From the NCBI GenBank assembly GCA_036250225.1, contig JAPZLL010000040.1, positions 62,001 to 126,000 on the forward strand: a DNA stretch of 64,000 nucleotides, read 5' to 3'. The notes below the pieces were generated by a model that saw only the letters and a program-made list of their open reading frames with translations, had not been told where the DNA came from and made no database searches. Origin of the DNA: Cercophora sp. LCS_1. Taxonomy: Eukaryota; Ascomycota; Sordariomycetes; Sordariales; Lasiosphaeriaceae. The translations under genes and the position numbers were made by a program. Numbering within the stretch: the first letter of the stretch is position 1; the number at the start of each line of letters is the position of its first letter. Positions 10,200-20,912 of the stretch are shown in pieces.

Positions 10200-11850
10200 A
10201 TTAAAGGTTTCTGGGCCCTAACGAGGGCCCCAATTTGTTTCCTAAACGAATTCTAGGGTATACCTAGTAAAGAGGTCGGACATTATTAGAAATGCCTTAT
10301 ATATCCTTTTTAAGAGTCCAATTGACCTCAAATAGCTAAATAGTACTTAATTCCTCAAGTGCGGGCTAGAACTAATTATAGGTATCCTTCCTACCCTTCC
10401 GCCTCGTTCTATACTTCTTGGGTCTACTAAGCGCGCATCCGAATTCCTGGTTTATGGTCCATTCATAGGCTTTTTCCTTCTAGTATTCCCAGTATTTAAA
10501 GTTGGTATAGAACTAGTAAAAGACGTAAAGGCATTCGTTTAGTACTTAATAGATAATTCTAATTATGGGGTTCTGGCCGTCTGTCCGGAATTGGATTTTT
10601 CGATCAAACTGGAGGTTAGACTCCTCTATAGTCCATTTTAACCGTTGGTTTCTCTACTTTTCATCACGTCGGGAAAATATCTAATAGTAAGCTTTCTGGG
10701 CTAGGTAATATAGGTAGTGATACTGGGGGTATATATATTTAATTTATAAAAGGTACTTATATTGATAGTATAGGGGGTATATAGTTGGGTACTCTCCCTC
10801 CTCCAGTTTTTCCCAATAGTACTTTTCTACTAACTCCCAGAACTGGGGGTAAACGTATATAATAGAAAGGTACTTTCGTTCGATTAATTCACTATTTGCC
10901 CAGTCTTCCCAGTCTCTATAGATAGATTTCCCTTCCTCGGACTAATTATTGGGTCCCCATTCTTCTTTTACCGATCGTTAGTAATACTGCGCGGACTTAT
11001 AATCCTGGTTTATAGAGTCGTTAGGGTATATTTTCCAATAGCGGCTCCGATTTACTAACCACTATACTCCTAAGTTCGATTCTTTTATATAGGTTTTTGG
11101 GCTGGATAATATCTTTTATTGGATTTATTCGCCTATTCCCTTAACGTCTTTCTTTTTTTCAAACTAATATCGAAAGAGCCTAAGGGTAACTATCCTCCTT
11201 AGTATTAACCTATCGTTTATCCTCTTGGACAGATAACTACTACTTCCAGGTTTGAGATTTTTATGGGTATAGGTCCACTCGGAGTACTCGAATAGGTCTC
11301 GCTAGTCCGGGGAGAAGGTGGCAAAGAACTTGTCCCTAAACTCCTTATTTTATTGCTTAATTTCTCATTTCGTAAATAGGGCCTTCTATTCTTTGGGGGC
11401 CGGGGTAATTTTCCCTATAAAGGAGGGAACTAGTCTATTGTTATATCTGTCTGTGAGTCTATTATTAAAGGCCTGATTAATAGCATTGTTTAAAAGGTAA
11501 TAATCGTTATTCAGTATATAGTCCATTCATTTATTGTTCTCGGAATTAATTATATGGATAATTGTTGCAATATCCATAACCCAAATAGTCGTCTTAGGTT
11601 CCGGTAATAATACCCATTTGCCTTTTCTGGGCACTTTACATTCTCTGGTATAATATCCGTTTTTATTATAATTATAGTATCTAACCTTACTCTTATCCTT
11701 AGATAGCGTTTTACTAGTCTATTGTATACTACTATACCCATTCTAAACTATACTAATATCTATTAATCCAATATACGTTCCATATAATATACTTAATATA
11801 ACCTATAAAGTATAGTATCCGCGAGGTTTTTCAGTGGGTTTCTCCTTGCG
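10200..11850 (-). pseudogene. W/Y-rich coding segment between gag and protease
   Basis: The minus strand keeps long protein-like stretches here, for example YRDWEDWANSELIERKYL, YPQFWELVEKYYWEKLEEG and EYPTIYPLYYQYKYL (about 10.93-10.74 kb). It is exceptionally rich in Trp, Tyr, Glu and Lys, with occasional RIP-type stops. The position, between the capsid and the protease at about 10.0 kb, means it belongs to the gag-pol polyprotein or to a separate frame. I do not recognise a family. The segment accounts for the large size of the element. Confidence 0.5.
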
Positions 11851-12669
11851 GGCGGGTTTGATAGTGGGTTTCCTTACCCGGTTAATCTCACGCTAATAGT
11901 TAAAATAGCAGTTATTGGCTTTAATAGCAAGTTTGACCATACTTTATAACTTCTTGGGGCGGTCGACCTTATAGAGCTTATTAATAACGTACCGCTTTAA
12001 TCCCTATTAAAACAGCATTATTAAAGCCTCGTCCTTTAGGTTGGTATTAGTTGTAATAATATGGAACTGAACTGTATATTCGATAATGGAGGTTTACTAT
12101 TGCAAGTCCAAAAGTCTTTATTCGGCTTATTGTTCGATATCCAGTTCTCTAAACTCGGCTGTAATTGCGCGGATGAATTTTTTAAAATCGTCAAACATCT
12201 CGCAGGAAACAGTATATCTAGCTTTAAAATGGGCCTGCTTAATCTCCTTTATCTCCTTTTTGTTTCCTTTTAGGTTATTGTACTTATAGTATTGTTTTAC
12301 ATGGGGCTCGAACCACTTAGCGGCTATTCCGTCCAGGAGGGCTCCTCTAAAGATGGTCCTAGACTCCTCGTCCTTAAAGCGGACATTATTATAGATAATA
12401 TAATTGTAAATTTGGATAATCCAAGAATTAAATTGGGACAATTTACCTTTAAAGCACAGAGGGGTAGGTAATTTAACAAATTTGCGCTGGAAGTCCTTTA
12501 TACCCTTGTTTTCCTCTTTAATAGTATTAATCTTATCCCTAAGACTTTTTTACTCCAGGTACAAGATACCGAGCATTTGTGCAAGTTCTTCAACAGTGGA
12601 GGGGGTAGAGGCATTGTCGGACGTTCCCTTGCCCTTAGTACCTCCAACGGTAGATCCAGTGGCCAATAT
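11850..12669 (-). pseudogene. gag relic of the gypsy element
   Basis: The frame begins near 12669, where an ATA codon probably stands for the lost ATG. It reads ATGSTVGGTKGKGTSDNAS, then VEELAQMLGILYLE, a TAA, KSLRDKINTIKEENKG, and continues as the longest open piece (12441-12127). That piece contains FNSWIIQIYNYI and GIAAKWFEPHVKQYY, typical of Ty3/gypsy capsid domains (PLCFKG, WxxxI, A..WFEP). The short coiled-coil-like N terminus before the capsid is also usual. Stops and Met-to-Ile changes are RIP-type. A classical CCHC zinc knuckle was not recognised. Confidence 0.7.
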
Positions 12670-12729
12670 CGTAAGGGTTCAGTTCGAAAGTTCAACAAAC
12701 AGCAACCTTGCGGAAAGACGCTAATAACG

Positions 12730-13250
12730 TATTACAGCCTACTCCAGGTGTACCGAGGTGGACCTGGTAAAAATAGATTGTAAGAGCGGATAGAGTCCAA
12801 TACTCTAGGTAGAGTAGGTGCAAGGTGACTGAGTGAAGGCTAGTACAACTCTTAAAGGGGTAATATACTGTTAAGTAGAACGTAGACTCCAAGGTCCTGG
12901 ACAATGGGTCTCACTGAGCGGTGCTCAAGAACAATGTATTGCTAGTGTGAGGATCCAAGAGTCCTCATACGGTTGTGGGCACAACCATTGTGTCTATATA
13001 CTTGTACCATCCCCAGGACCTGGGCTCCTCTGGACCCGGTGCCGGGTCCATCTGAGGCCGGGTCCAGCCTTACTGGTGCTCCGTGGACCCGGACGTTCGT
13101 GGACCCGGGGCCGGGTCCAAAGATCGTCGGGTCCAATCTGATTGGCTCCCCGGGGCTTTGTGGGTCGTTGCACCCCGGGCCCAATGATTGGTGGTCCGTA
13201 GTTGGCCCGTGCTCCCTCCTTGAGGTCATGACCTGGGTCGTGACAAATGC
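12730..13250 (-). repeat. 5' LTR (516 bp) with target-site duplication AATGC on its outer side
   Basis: Same length and end structure as 5160-5675. Its terminal CA has become TA on the inner side (TATTACAGCC on the plus strand where the other copy has TGTTACGGCC), one of the RIP-type changes. Here the A/T states cluster in the inner part (12730 to about 13020), while the outer half keeps the G/C states. Confidence 0.93.
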
Positions 13251-15071
13251 TGGGGCTAGTGGGGATATTGGTATAGAGGGGATTAGTAATAGAGAGGGTA
13301 TAGGCTCTAGGGAACTAGAGGACAGTATAATTAGGGAGGTAGATGAGCTGGGGGCCATTTAGGCCGGTAGTTGTAGTTGAAAGGAGTTATTGGTCAAAAT
13401 GTCCCTTATAGAAGTTTGGATCTAGTCGGCTATTATTATTTATACTGTATAGATCTTGGTTGTAAGGTCTTTGACTACTTCCGCTATTTATACCTCATAT
13501 TGGGTATTAGAAGCTTTGAGGAAATCCGCTAGTTCTAATAGGGCCTATTGGAGAACCAAAAGCTCACTCGATTGCTTCCCAATCTCCATTACAGTAGATA
13601 TCCAGTATGTAAACGTAGGGTAATTAATATAGTAGAATATTGGGTGGTTCTATATTGGGGAATTGGGGAATAGGAACCTTAGGGTTACCGAATCCTATAG
13701 GACTACCTTATGGAGGTAGAATAGGAGGTTGGTAAAACTAGTAATAGCGAACTTATTAATCTGACTGGGGTTTGGATTGAATTTACTGGTCTACTAGTCC
13801 AGTTCTGGCCAAATTAGGCCGAGGAGGAAATCTAGAGGTATAACCCTGGTTTGCTAGACCTCAAAGTACCCTATTTATAGAGGGTAGCTGGCTATAACCC
13901 ACATAAATTATTGGGGAAGTAGGTTAAGGTAATAATTAGTCATTTAATTTATATTCCATTGGCCAGTATACTCAATTTATTCCTAATCTACCCCCTTTAG
14001 TTCTACTGTTTTTGTGCTAGTACTTTGGCTAATGTGGGTAATTTTAAAAAACTGAATACTAGTGTATTTAAGCGCCCTGGCTGCCCATTTAACCTATATA
14101 CTATATATAAACGCCTCGGTCTTTGGCCCTGTAATAGACTTTAAAAACGGAGTATTGTATTACCCCTTCTGGCTTTTAAACGTTAAAAAGGGTTTTAAAG
14201 TCATATTCTACTAAAAGAGGAAGTAAAAGGCTATAGCGCCTAGGGGGCAGATTAGAGGGTTATAGTTCCAGAGGGCTCCAGATATTTTTTATTGGCTATA
14301 TTGGTTTGTTTTGCCAGTCTGCGTGGTAAAAATTAGGGGCATATACTAGATAGGCCCCTCTCTGGGGAATTTAAATATAAAAAGGTCCGAAATCTCCAGG
14401 ATATACCGGTCCTTACTGTAGCCTAGTATATAATAGTTGAAGAGTATATTAATAATGGTCCGGAGGTAGCATTTGGGGAAGGAGGAGGTGGTCCAGTGTT
14501 ATAATTCAGTATAGATCCGCTTTAGGCCCTCTTTAAAATAGCCATTAAGGAGGAAATTATAACCCTTTTCCATATAGGTAGCCTTCTATTACTCCGCTTC
14601 CTTTTATAATAGGGTCTAGAAAAAGGCCCGGACATTATTATTATGGGGGCTTGGGTAGGTATTTATGCTGAGATCCTTTTAATAGACCCAGAGGTCCGTA
14701 ATGGCTATTATATATAGCCAAACCGTTCGGAAGGCAAGCCAGGCCTCCTCCAGGGACATATTAATATTGGCTTACTGGCTCTTCTTTTTTAGCGACTGGC
14801 TAATGACCTCCGTGTATAGGAAGAGGAGCAACTTATTACTAGTGATTATAGCGCTATTAACAAAGGCTATCTTCTCGAGGCACTATACCATAAATTCCTC
14901 CTACTTTAACTAGTATGCCTTATTGGTATTTTTCGACTGTAATTCTTAAATCTTGGTTCGAACTTGCTGAGCATTGGCCTAGAGCATTGCTATGTTTATT
15001 AGGCTGTGTTGCAGGGCCTGGAGGTAACTGGCTAAACCTCCCTCCACAGCAACTGTAATAGAGGACAACAT
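13251..15071 (-). pseudogene. Crypton tyrosine recombinase, N-terminal and core part (Ndc10/CBF3-domain-2-like)
   Basis: Translating the minus strand from an ATG at 15071 gives one continuous frame interrupted only by TAG/TAA codons at positions expected to be Gln or Trp. Recognisable pieces are NKLLLFLYTEVISQSLKKK (about 14.9 kb), DLFIFKFPREGPI and TGKTNQYSQ, CPLGAIAFYFLF, then THISQ...QWNI and NYYLNLLPQ. The last two correspond to the HxxR and catalytic-Tyr region of Crypton/Ndc10-like recombinases. The Arg of HxxR reads Gln (CGN to CAN), while the Tyr is kept. Every stop is explained by C-to-T or G-to-A change, so loss of function is by RIP. The frame ends at the retrotransposon border at 13250 and resumes at 5154. 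Confidence 0.75.
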
Positions 15072-15235
15072 AACTATAGCAACTACAGTAGTGGCCTTGG
15101 TTGCTGCTGCGCCTTTATATTGCTGGGGCTTACGAGTGGCTATGGCGGAGGTCTGTGGGTAAAAAAAAGGGGGCTGTAAATTGGCCTTCCATTGCTGTTG
15201 TTTCAGGGGCCCATAGAATGCAAGTGGGGCTGAAA

Positions 15236-15284
15236 ATAGTAGAAAAACGATAGAAAAACGTCGAAAATAGCGATTTTGAGCCGT
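15236..15284. repeat. A-rich subterminal repeats at the right end of the Crypton
   Basis: This run has AAAAACGAT and AAAAACGT units at 15242-15263, followed by CGATTTTGAGCCGT (15271-15284). The latter is the reverse complement of the motif at 4604-4620. The first pair is in the same orientation as at the left end. Confidence 0.55.
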
Positions 15285-15995
15285 TGGCTATTGTGGGTGT
15301 TCAAAAGTTGTGTTAAAAAGTGTGTGTTTGTGGCCGTGTTTTGTGTGTTCAAAAGGTGAAAGAGGTGGTGGAAAGTTTGGTCGCCGGGAACGGTTTTTTT
15401 TGAAGAGGGGAGGCCCATTGACCCTGAAAGGCGGCCTTTAGTGGGTAGGTGTTTGCTTTTAGTGCATTAGTGGCCTGTAGGTCGGCGGGGCTACAGCGGC
15501 CCTAAAGCGAATCAGCGGCTGGATCAGCCGGCGATGTGGGTATTCGGGGATACCTGTGGCGGCGCACGCAGTTCGGCCAGAGATATCTCGTAATACCGTT
15601 GGGGGCAGGCGTGCAGGGTTAGGGTTTTGTGTGGGCCGCTGATCAGCGAGCGACTGATTTTCGGTCAGCCGAACCGTGGATACCACTGACCATCCCCGTT
15701 GGCTTGTTGACTCCGCTGTGACATGTTTGTGTGGGTACCACGCTAGCCAGGACCGAAGCGCTTGATGGACCAGAATGAAGTCTTGAAGGTTGAGACGTGG
15801 CGCCAATACGATCTGTCGGAGAGGAACAGCCACAGGCAATCTCAGCGATCTCCTGTCAGGCAAATCTACTGGCTCTTTCATCCCGCCGATACTGTGTCTA
15901 CACCGGCACCTGCACGTCATCACCTCCACGCAGAGGAGAACACTCAAAGTCGGCAAAGTCGACTTGTCAAAATTAATTATAGTATGCTCGAACGA
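15285..15995. other. Crypton right flank and gene-free sequence
   Basis: 15285-15440 is GT-rich sequence that looks like the outer end of the Crypton. From about 15460 the composition returns to normal GC-rich genomic DNA. No coding gene is recognised up to the RGS gene stop codon at 15996. Confidence 0.5.
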
Positions 15996-17388
15996 TTACA
16001 TGATAATCCCAAACTCCGGAAAGCAAAGCGACCCAGCGGTCAACGCCGTCGCCACCAACCCGCCCCACAACACCGAGTAAAAGATGGTGCGATCCTGCAT
16101 CGCCCGCAGCGTGGGATTCTGCACCGGCGTCGTCTTGTCCAGGATCTTGGACCACAGACTCCGCTTGCTATACAGATTATACCACCGCTCGTGATTGTAG
16201 TCGTTCTTGGGCCCGAACGTCCTCATGCTCGCCTTTCTCAACGGATCACTCCCGGCCGCATTCGTTGCCACACTGTCGCCCGTGTTCTTCCTCGAAAAGG
16301 TGAATCCCCCTTCCTTCTCCTCGGCAGAAAGAACCGGCGAGGGTGTGTACACGTCCTTCACCGCCGTCTCGGGGTCGGCCGGGTACATCTCCCATGGCCT
16401 GAGTTCCCTGACGTCTCGGAAGTGGAGAAGCAGACAGAGGTTCTTCCAAGCTGCTGTGAAGACGATGAGGCCCGGTAGCCAGAAGACGAGGCACACGATG
16501 CGGAGGAAGCGGGTTTGGCTTGAGAGGATGAGGACGATGCTCAAGGCCGTTCCGAGGACGAAGAGGGTTGCACCAATGGTGCGGAGGAACAGCATGCTTG
16601 AGTTGTTGCTGTTGGAACGGATCCATCGGATGAAGTTGGGGTGCAAGTTGTTGCGAAGGTTGTCCTCTACGGCCATGAAGGCAGGAAGTAGGGCCGAGGG
16701 GTGAGTCGTATGTGGTGCTGCTTCGAGACACCATTCGCGGTCTTTGGGGTTGAGTTTCAGGGCTCGAGGCGATGTCTCGACGATGTAGTGCTTCACCACA
16801 CCGCAGTACTCGTTGCGGAAGGGTTGGACTGTGACTAGAGGGTTGTCAGGTTATGCTTCTGAGCGGGATAGCAAACAGCTTACACCAATCTGGCTTGGGA
16901 CGCTCGACCGGGCTTGTGTTTTGACGAGGAGGTGGCCCGGGCTGGGCAAAGTCGTCGTCTGGTGAGAAGGTGGTTTTGATGGGCGGGCATTGGAAGGGAA
17001 GTGCTTCGTCTTTCTCAACACCTGTCTCCTTGTCGATGAGGTCGAGGATATTGTTCATCTTCTCGCTTCGGGCTCGTCGATGGCGGTACGCGAGGAACTT
17101 GGCCTTGGGATGCTTGATCTTGCCGGGCTCCCATGGAGGAGATAGGGTCTTTTGTCGGGCCTCCAATGCTTGCCATCGTGGGATGTAGTTGTAGAACCAG
17201 AGAAAGAACTGAAGATCCTCAGCTCGCCGCTCGACGTAGACGAGGTAGTCCATAAAGTCGTTGAGCGAACATGGCACCTCGGTCTCATTCTTGATGATCC
17301 GCTCAAAAGAAAGTCCCTCGGGGATCCATGGCGGGTTGGGCGAGGCCCTACCCAGAGCTGACTCCAGGTCATCCATCGGTCGTGCCAT
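15996..17388 (-). CDS. RGS-domain membrane protein (regulator of G-protein signalling)
   Basis: Two exons, 17388-16884 and 16834-15996 (50-nt intron); 447 aa. The N-terminal half has the split RGS domain seen in fungal Rgs proteins. It starts CSLNDFMDYLVYVERRAEDLQ and FFLWFYNYIPRW, and after a loop continues FRNEYCGVVKHYIVETSPRA, CLEAAPHTTHPSAL and LHPNFIRWI. Three hydrophobic segments follow: LFLRTIGATLFVLGTALSIV, IVCLVFWLPGLIVFTAAW and a C-terminal one near FYSVLWGGLVATALTAG. RGS domains speed GTP hydrolysis on G-alpha subunits. With its membrane helices this protein probably acts at the plasma membrane on growth or sporulation signalling. The fungal RGS subclass was not determined. Confidence 0.85.
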
Positions 17389-18562
17389 GGTCGTGTTGCT
17401 GCGTGTTCCTTCGAGGAACGAGATATTCGCCGACTGGGAAAATAAAGCTGTCAGGGAAAACCTGGGGAAGACGGGACGGGATCGCTGGGATTAATAACAC
17501 TCGTAAAATTGCAGACCAGAAGGAGATGCTGCACACATCAAATATTGGACGACAAAGATGCCCAATGCATATCCCGTCGTCGCATCTGAAGTCAGGGGGG
17601 GTTGCAGCGGATCAGTGCTTGCATGGAAACAAGCACCGTGGGGCGGGAGGCCGATTGACAAATGGGCGGAAAGGGGCGGCGCTAGCTGCTTCATCAGCGA
17701 CGGGAGCGTCGGCTGAATTGCCATCGTGTTTGAGGATTCAACACGGTTGTGCAAGTCGACGGGAGCACAAAATGCAGTTGCTTGGCACGACGTCGCATCT
17801 CAAGCCAAGCAGTGCCGGGTGTCGTCTGTCGTTGGCTTGCGACGACATCCCCAGAAACTGCGCCGCTCGAGTGCTGGTCAACCCTCGTTCGAGGCTTTCA
17901 AACCCCAGCGCGATCGAGAACAGACGCGAGCACCTCATCACCTCATCACACGGATCGGGCTTGCATATCCACATGGCCGTCGATCCAGAGCCCGTTCCCG
18001 GTCCTTGGCGTGCTCGAGAATCTCAAACCCCCCTGACGCTGTCGCGTTTCAGAATCTTGAATTCTTCTCCGGGGCGCCCAATCAGACCGCAGCCCGTCGC
18101 CAAGACATGGGTCCCTGCCAAGCTCCTGCCCTCCCATTGGAATTCGATCGGAACTCAAAAGTCGTCACCGACGTCAAACACAGTCATCGCGCTGAGTGGT
18201 CGACATGTTTTGTGACGGAAACCCCCGCTGCAGGGGTTCCAACGGCGACTTCAAGGTTTTGACATGCGAACACACCAAACGACAAGCTGGTTACAGATGG
18301 CGGTAAGGGAGGCCAAACGTGTGGCATATACACAGCAACTCATATGTCTGATGATTTGAGGTGGTACCAAAACACCAGAGGGCTGCTACTCCGCGAAAAA
18401 AGGGGTTCTTGACATTACCATTTCAGACGCCTTGGAATATTGTTTTGTGCACGACAGATCTTGTGTTCCTGTGGCTTGAAAAAGAAATCTGCCTTGGGAT
18501 TATTGGAACTGCATTGGCTGAATTCATTGTATGGACTTTTTGTAACGTACTAGGCGTCGCTG
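17389..18562. other. Intergenic, probable promoter of the RGS gene
   Basis: About 1.2 kb of GC-rich sequence. Open frames are present on both strands (up to about 300 codons), but their composition is not protein-like and they carry no recognised motif. I see no gene here. Confidence 0.5.
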
Positions 18563-19692
18563 TCACAAAGCAAGCCATCCCAGCCTAGGCGGGTGAGTCG
18601 GCAACCTCAGGAACGCGTCGGCAGAAAGATAACACCACCCGTCCAACAGCTCGGTAGACACCCTCTTGAGCGCTCTTCGCATCCCGGGCACTGTTGAGAG
18701 GAAGGAGTGTCCGTCTTCTCCAGTATGCTCCTTCAAATCCTCTTCAAACAACCGGGCGTAACTGAGCAGCATGGCAGCTATTCCAGCCGCAATCGGTGTG
18801 CTGACAGAAGTCCCAGACTTGTAAACCACCACTCCACCGTCCCTACTGAGCCCAGCTCCCGGTACGTCCCGTCCAAGTGTCATGAGCGAGCTCAGCCCAT
18901 TGGGGTCTCGTGGAGGATTAAAACTCTGCAGCCAACCCCTGTCATCGGTTCCTCGGATGGAGATGACTTGTGGGTGATTGGCAGGGAACATCTCGGGTTG
19001 GTTACCTCCTTCACTTCCTGCAGCAGCAAAGAACAGGATCTGCTGATTTCTCGATTGAAGCGCGCCCGAGATGGCGTTGCTGATGGCCCTTTTGCCATCG
19101 ACGGGGGTCTCGCGCTCGAAACCAAACGACATGGAAATGATGTCGACTTGGTGCTCCTCTGCAGCCCATTTGATTGCCTGGGAGAGTCTCAATATCCAGG
19201 TACCTTGCTTTTCTCAGATGACATGAAGAGAATTGTCTCACCTCAGCAACGTTGCTTGCCGAGTCTGCCAGGTCTACACTGTTCCGTGCCACCCTTGCAA
19301 TGTAGAAGTTTGCGGCAGGAATGACCTTCATGAGAAGCGACAAAACATGAGTCCCATGTCCGTCTTCGTCCTGTCGCGTCTCTGAGCCCTAGACGACCAT
19401 GTCCTTCCACTCTTGGACGCGGCGTTGGCGATCCGGGGGGCGCAAGAATGTCGAGGCCGGGTCATACATAGCCTGTGTCGATGACTGCAATTCGGATCCG
19501 CTCAAGCGAGCGGTTCGCTTGAAATCCAGCGAAAAGTGTCGTGGTGACTGATGATGATTGGATCCGTTGGATCCATTGCTGAGCTCTTGCACGAGTTTCA
19601 GCTGTGGAGTCTTCATACATGGCGCTCTCATCCATGATTGACAAAGGCCGGATTATACTGGTGTTCTCTGTTTGTTCTGAAGGGGATCCCAA
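18563..19692 (-). pseudogene. Subtilisin-like serine protease (S8), probably broken
   Basis: The catalytic triad is all visible on the minus strand: Asp in IRIAVIDTGY (about 19.48 kb), His in DEDGHGTHVLSLL (about 19.35 kb) and Ser in YKSGTSVSTPIAAGIAAM (about 18.8 kb), with the oxyanion region AAAGSEGGN. A clean 63-64 nt intron (about 19241-19178) joins VAE to AIKWAAEE. Between Asp and His the expected coding sequence (YDPASTFLRPPDRQRRVQEW...) is out of frame because TATG is doubled after IDTGY. A TAG interrupts it a little further on. Either this is a pseudogene, or the 120-odd bases are spliced from GTATGA to GACAG, which would give the in-frame IDTGY-DEDGHGTH. No N-terminal start was found. 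Such proteases occur fused to fungal NLR-type proteins or alone. Confidence 0.65.
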
Positions 19693-19825
19693 TTCAATCT
19701 GCTACGCTAAAATGAAATTCTCTCAGCTCTTCATCGTACCTCCCACTCTGCGCCCGTCTTACTTTCGGGTAGGAGCTAAGTGTGGTTATCAATTTGCAGG
19801 AAGCATTGCTCCCCGAAAAGGAGTT

Positions 19826-20221
19826 TCACTTTGCGATTTTCCCTGTGAAGAGGCCAAAACCTTTGCACCTCGTGGTACACCGATATTGGCCAATTGGAGG
19901 CAGACGGGGATGTGGTGCGATGGATCGGGCGTCCCTTTTATCACGGCTCACTCCGCCGCCGATGCGTGCCTCGGCTACTTCGAGGAATTTAGCAAAGACG
20001 CTCCGCTGTAGCGAAGTGCTTGCTGACCTGCTGAGGTACGCGTCGTAGTCGACGTGGCTTTTTGTTGGGAAGGGAGATGGAGAAGGCAGGCCCCTGAGGG
20101 ATTTTGTTGGGTCAAATGGGTCGAGGATGATATCGCCCATGCAGATAGATGTGTCGGGGTGGTATGTGAAGTTTGGGGCGAGAATGGATGTTTTTATTTG
20201 CCTCATTTTGCTTTTGGGCAT
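19826..20221 (-). pseudogene. Fragment of a fungal protein of unknown function
   Basis: The open frame contains SILAPNFTYHPDTSICMGDI, ILDPFDPTKSLRGLPS, HVDYDAYLSRSASTSLQRS and VFAKFLEVAEARIGG. The order, a short N-terminal head followed by GDII.DP.DP..L and a V(F/W)AKFLE helix, resembles a family of uncharacterised fungal proteins often found near HET and NLR genes; that is recollection, not a search. The frame loses sense after VSRDKR and no downstream continuation was found, so it is treated as a relic. It lies just upstream of the broken subtilase, on the same strand. Confidence 0.4.
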
Positions 20222-20447
20222 GTCAATACTGATTGTGCAAGGGGAGAATGAGCGAGGGGGTTACATCGAAGTTGGGCGCTTCGGCGTGAAGGCAAGTGGT
20301 TCAGGATGAGTCCTGCTCCACACATGCAGGAGCTCGCGTGAAGGGTAAGGATCCTCCCGAGCCAAACCCCAGCCCCAGACGACGACAGCGAGTTCTTTCT
20401 CCCCTTTTGCGATTGAATGGTATTCTCGGGCAAGCCCTCGCCATCAG

Positions 20448-20710
20448 CAATTCAAAATTCGCCTGATAAGCACCGAGACTGGGGAAATCAAAGAGTTCAC
20501 GTCCCAGATACCACCTTATGCCATCCTCTCGCACACTTGGGGGCTCGAAGAGGTGACGTTCCAAGATTACCAGCTTGTTGAGCAAGATCCTAATTTAAAA
20601 CCGTTAAAAGAAATTTGCTGCGGGAGGGGTACGAGAAGGTGCGCTCTCTGTGCATGCAAGCTCGGGACGACGGTCTACAATGGGCCTGGGCCGACACGTG
20701 CTGCATCTAA
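20448..20710 (+). pseudogene. HET-domain relic (N-terminal part of the domain)
   Basis: The plus strand reads KIRLISTETGEIKEFTSQ, then IPPYAILSHTWGLEEVTFQ and DYQLVEQDPNLKPLK, the classical opening of a HET domain (RLI.T, YAILSHTWG, EVTFQD). After a one-base frame change in a G-run (about 20633) it resumes GYEKVRSLCMQARDDGLQW and AWADTCCI, then stops at TAA 20708-20710 where DK normally follows. No start Met is in frame and the rest of the domain is absent. HET domains mediate heterokaryon-incompatibility cell death; this copy cannot. Confidence 0.75.
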
Positions 20711-20912
20711 GAATGTTCACCCGACCGCTAAGCCATATCACGTGTACGTTCCTAGCTATGTCATTAGAAGTGGTGTATTTTGAGCATGTTAATAAACGGC
20801 CCAAATCCCGGACAAACGGGTCCCTGATAAACTCCACCATACATAGTCGACGCCACCACCCTCAACGGAACCCTCACGACGGCCTCTAAGCCCACTGTGG
20901 CCTCAGCTCGGC

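Larger units (their letters stand above)
5160..13245 (-). mobile_element. Ty3/gypsy chromovirus LTR retrotransposon, full length, RIP-inactivated
   Basis: Total length is 8086 bp with two 516-bp LTRs (5160-5675 and 12730-13245) and a perfect 5-bp target duplication AATGC (5155-5159 and 13246-13250). Coding direction is minus. From 12.67 kb downward the order is gag, a long W/Y-rich segment, protease, reverse transcriptase, RNase H, integrase and chromodomain. Gag-pol is full of in-frame TAG/TAA codons at Gln or Trp positions and of catalytic Asp-to-Asn changes, so the copy is dead. A polypurine tract precedes the downstream LTR (5690-5679). No tRNA primer-binding site could be recognised next to the upstream LTR; RIP may have erased it. 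At 8.1 kb it is long for a fungal gypsy element (commonly 5.5-7 kb). Confidence 0.92.
4490..15440 (-). mobile_element. RIP-degraded Crypton (tyrosine-recombinase DNA transposon), split by an LTR retrotransposon
   Basis: The two halves of one minus-strand recombinase gene lie at 15071-13251 and 5154-4764. They are separated exactly by the gypsy element and its AATGC duplication. Around them lie AT-rich tracts with matching short repeats at both ends: a direct repeat with core AACGAT..AAAAACGT at 4526-4545 and 15246-15263, and an inverted ACGGCTCAAAA(A)TCG copy at 4604-4620 and 15271-15284. Cryptons have no terminal inverted repeats or DDE transposase, so exact ends cannot be called. The limits given are where sequence character changes to normal genomic composition. 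Excluding the insert, the element would be about 2.9 kb, a usual size for a fungal Crypton. Confidence 0.7.

Noticed and set aside
12942..13362. Pair of 129-138-codon frames across the LTR and its Crypton flank
   Set aside because: They cross the LTR border and match the LTR sequence itself, which is non-coding; similar frames occur in the other LTR.
4490..15440. Starship giant element (DUF3435 captain)
   Set aside because: The recombinase is of the Ndc10/GCR1_C Crypton type, the element without its insert is only about 3 kb, and no cargo genes lie inside.
17328..18262. Long overlapping plus-strand frames (up to 295 codons) between the RGS and subtilase genes
   Set aside because: Two frames overlap over most of their length, composition is Arg/Ser/Pro-rich as in shadow frames, no domain or splice structure, and the first runs antisense into the RGS gene.
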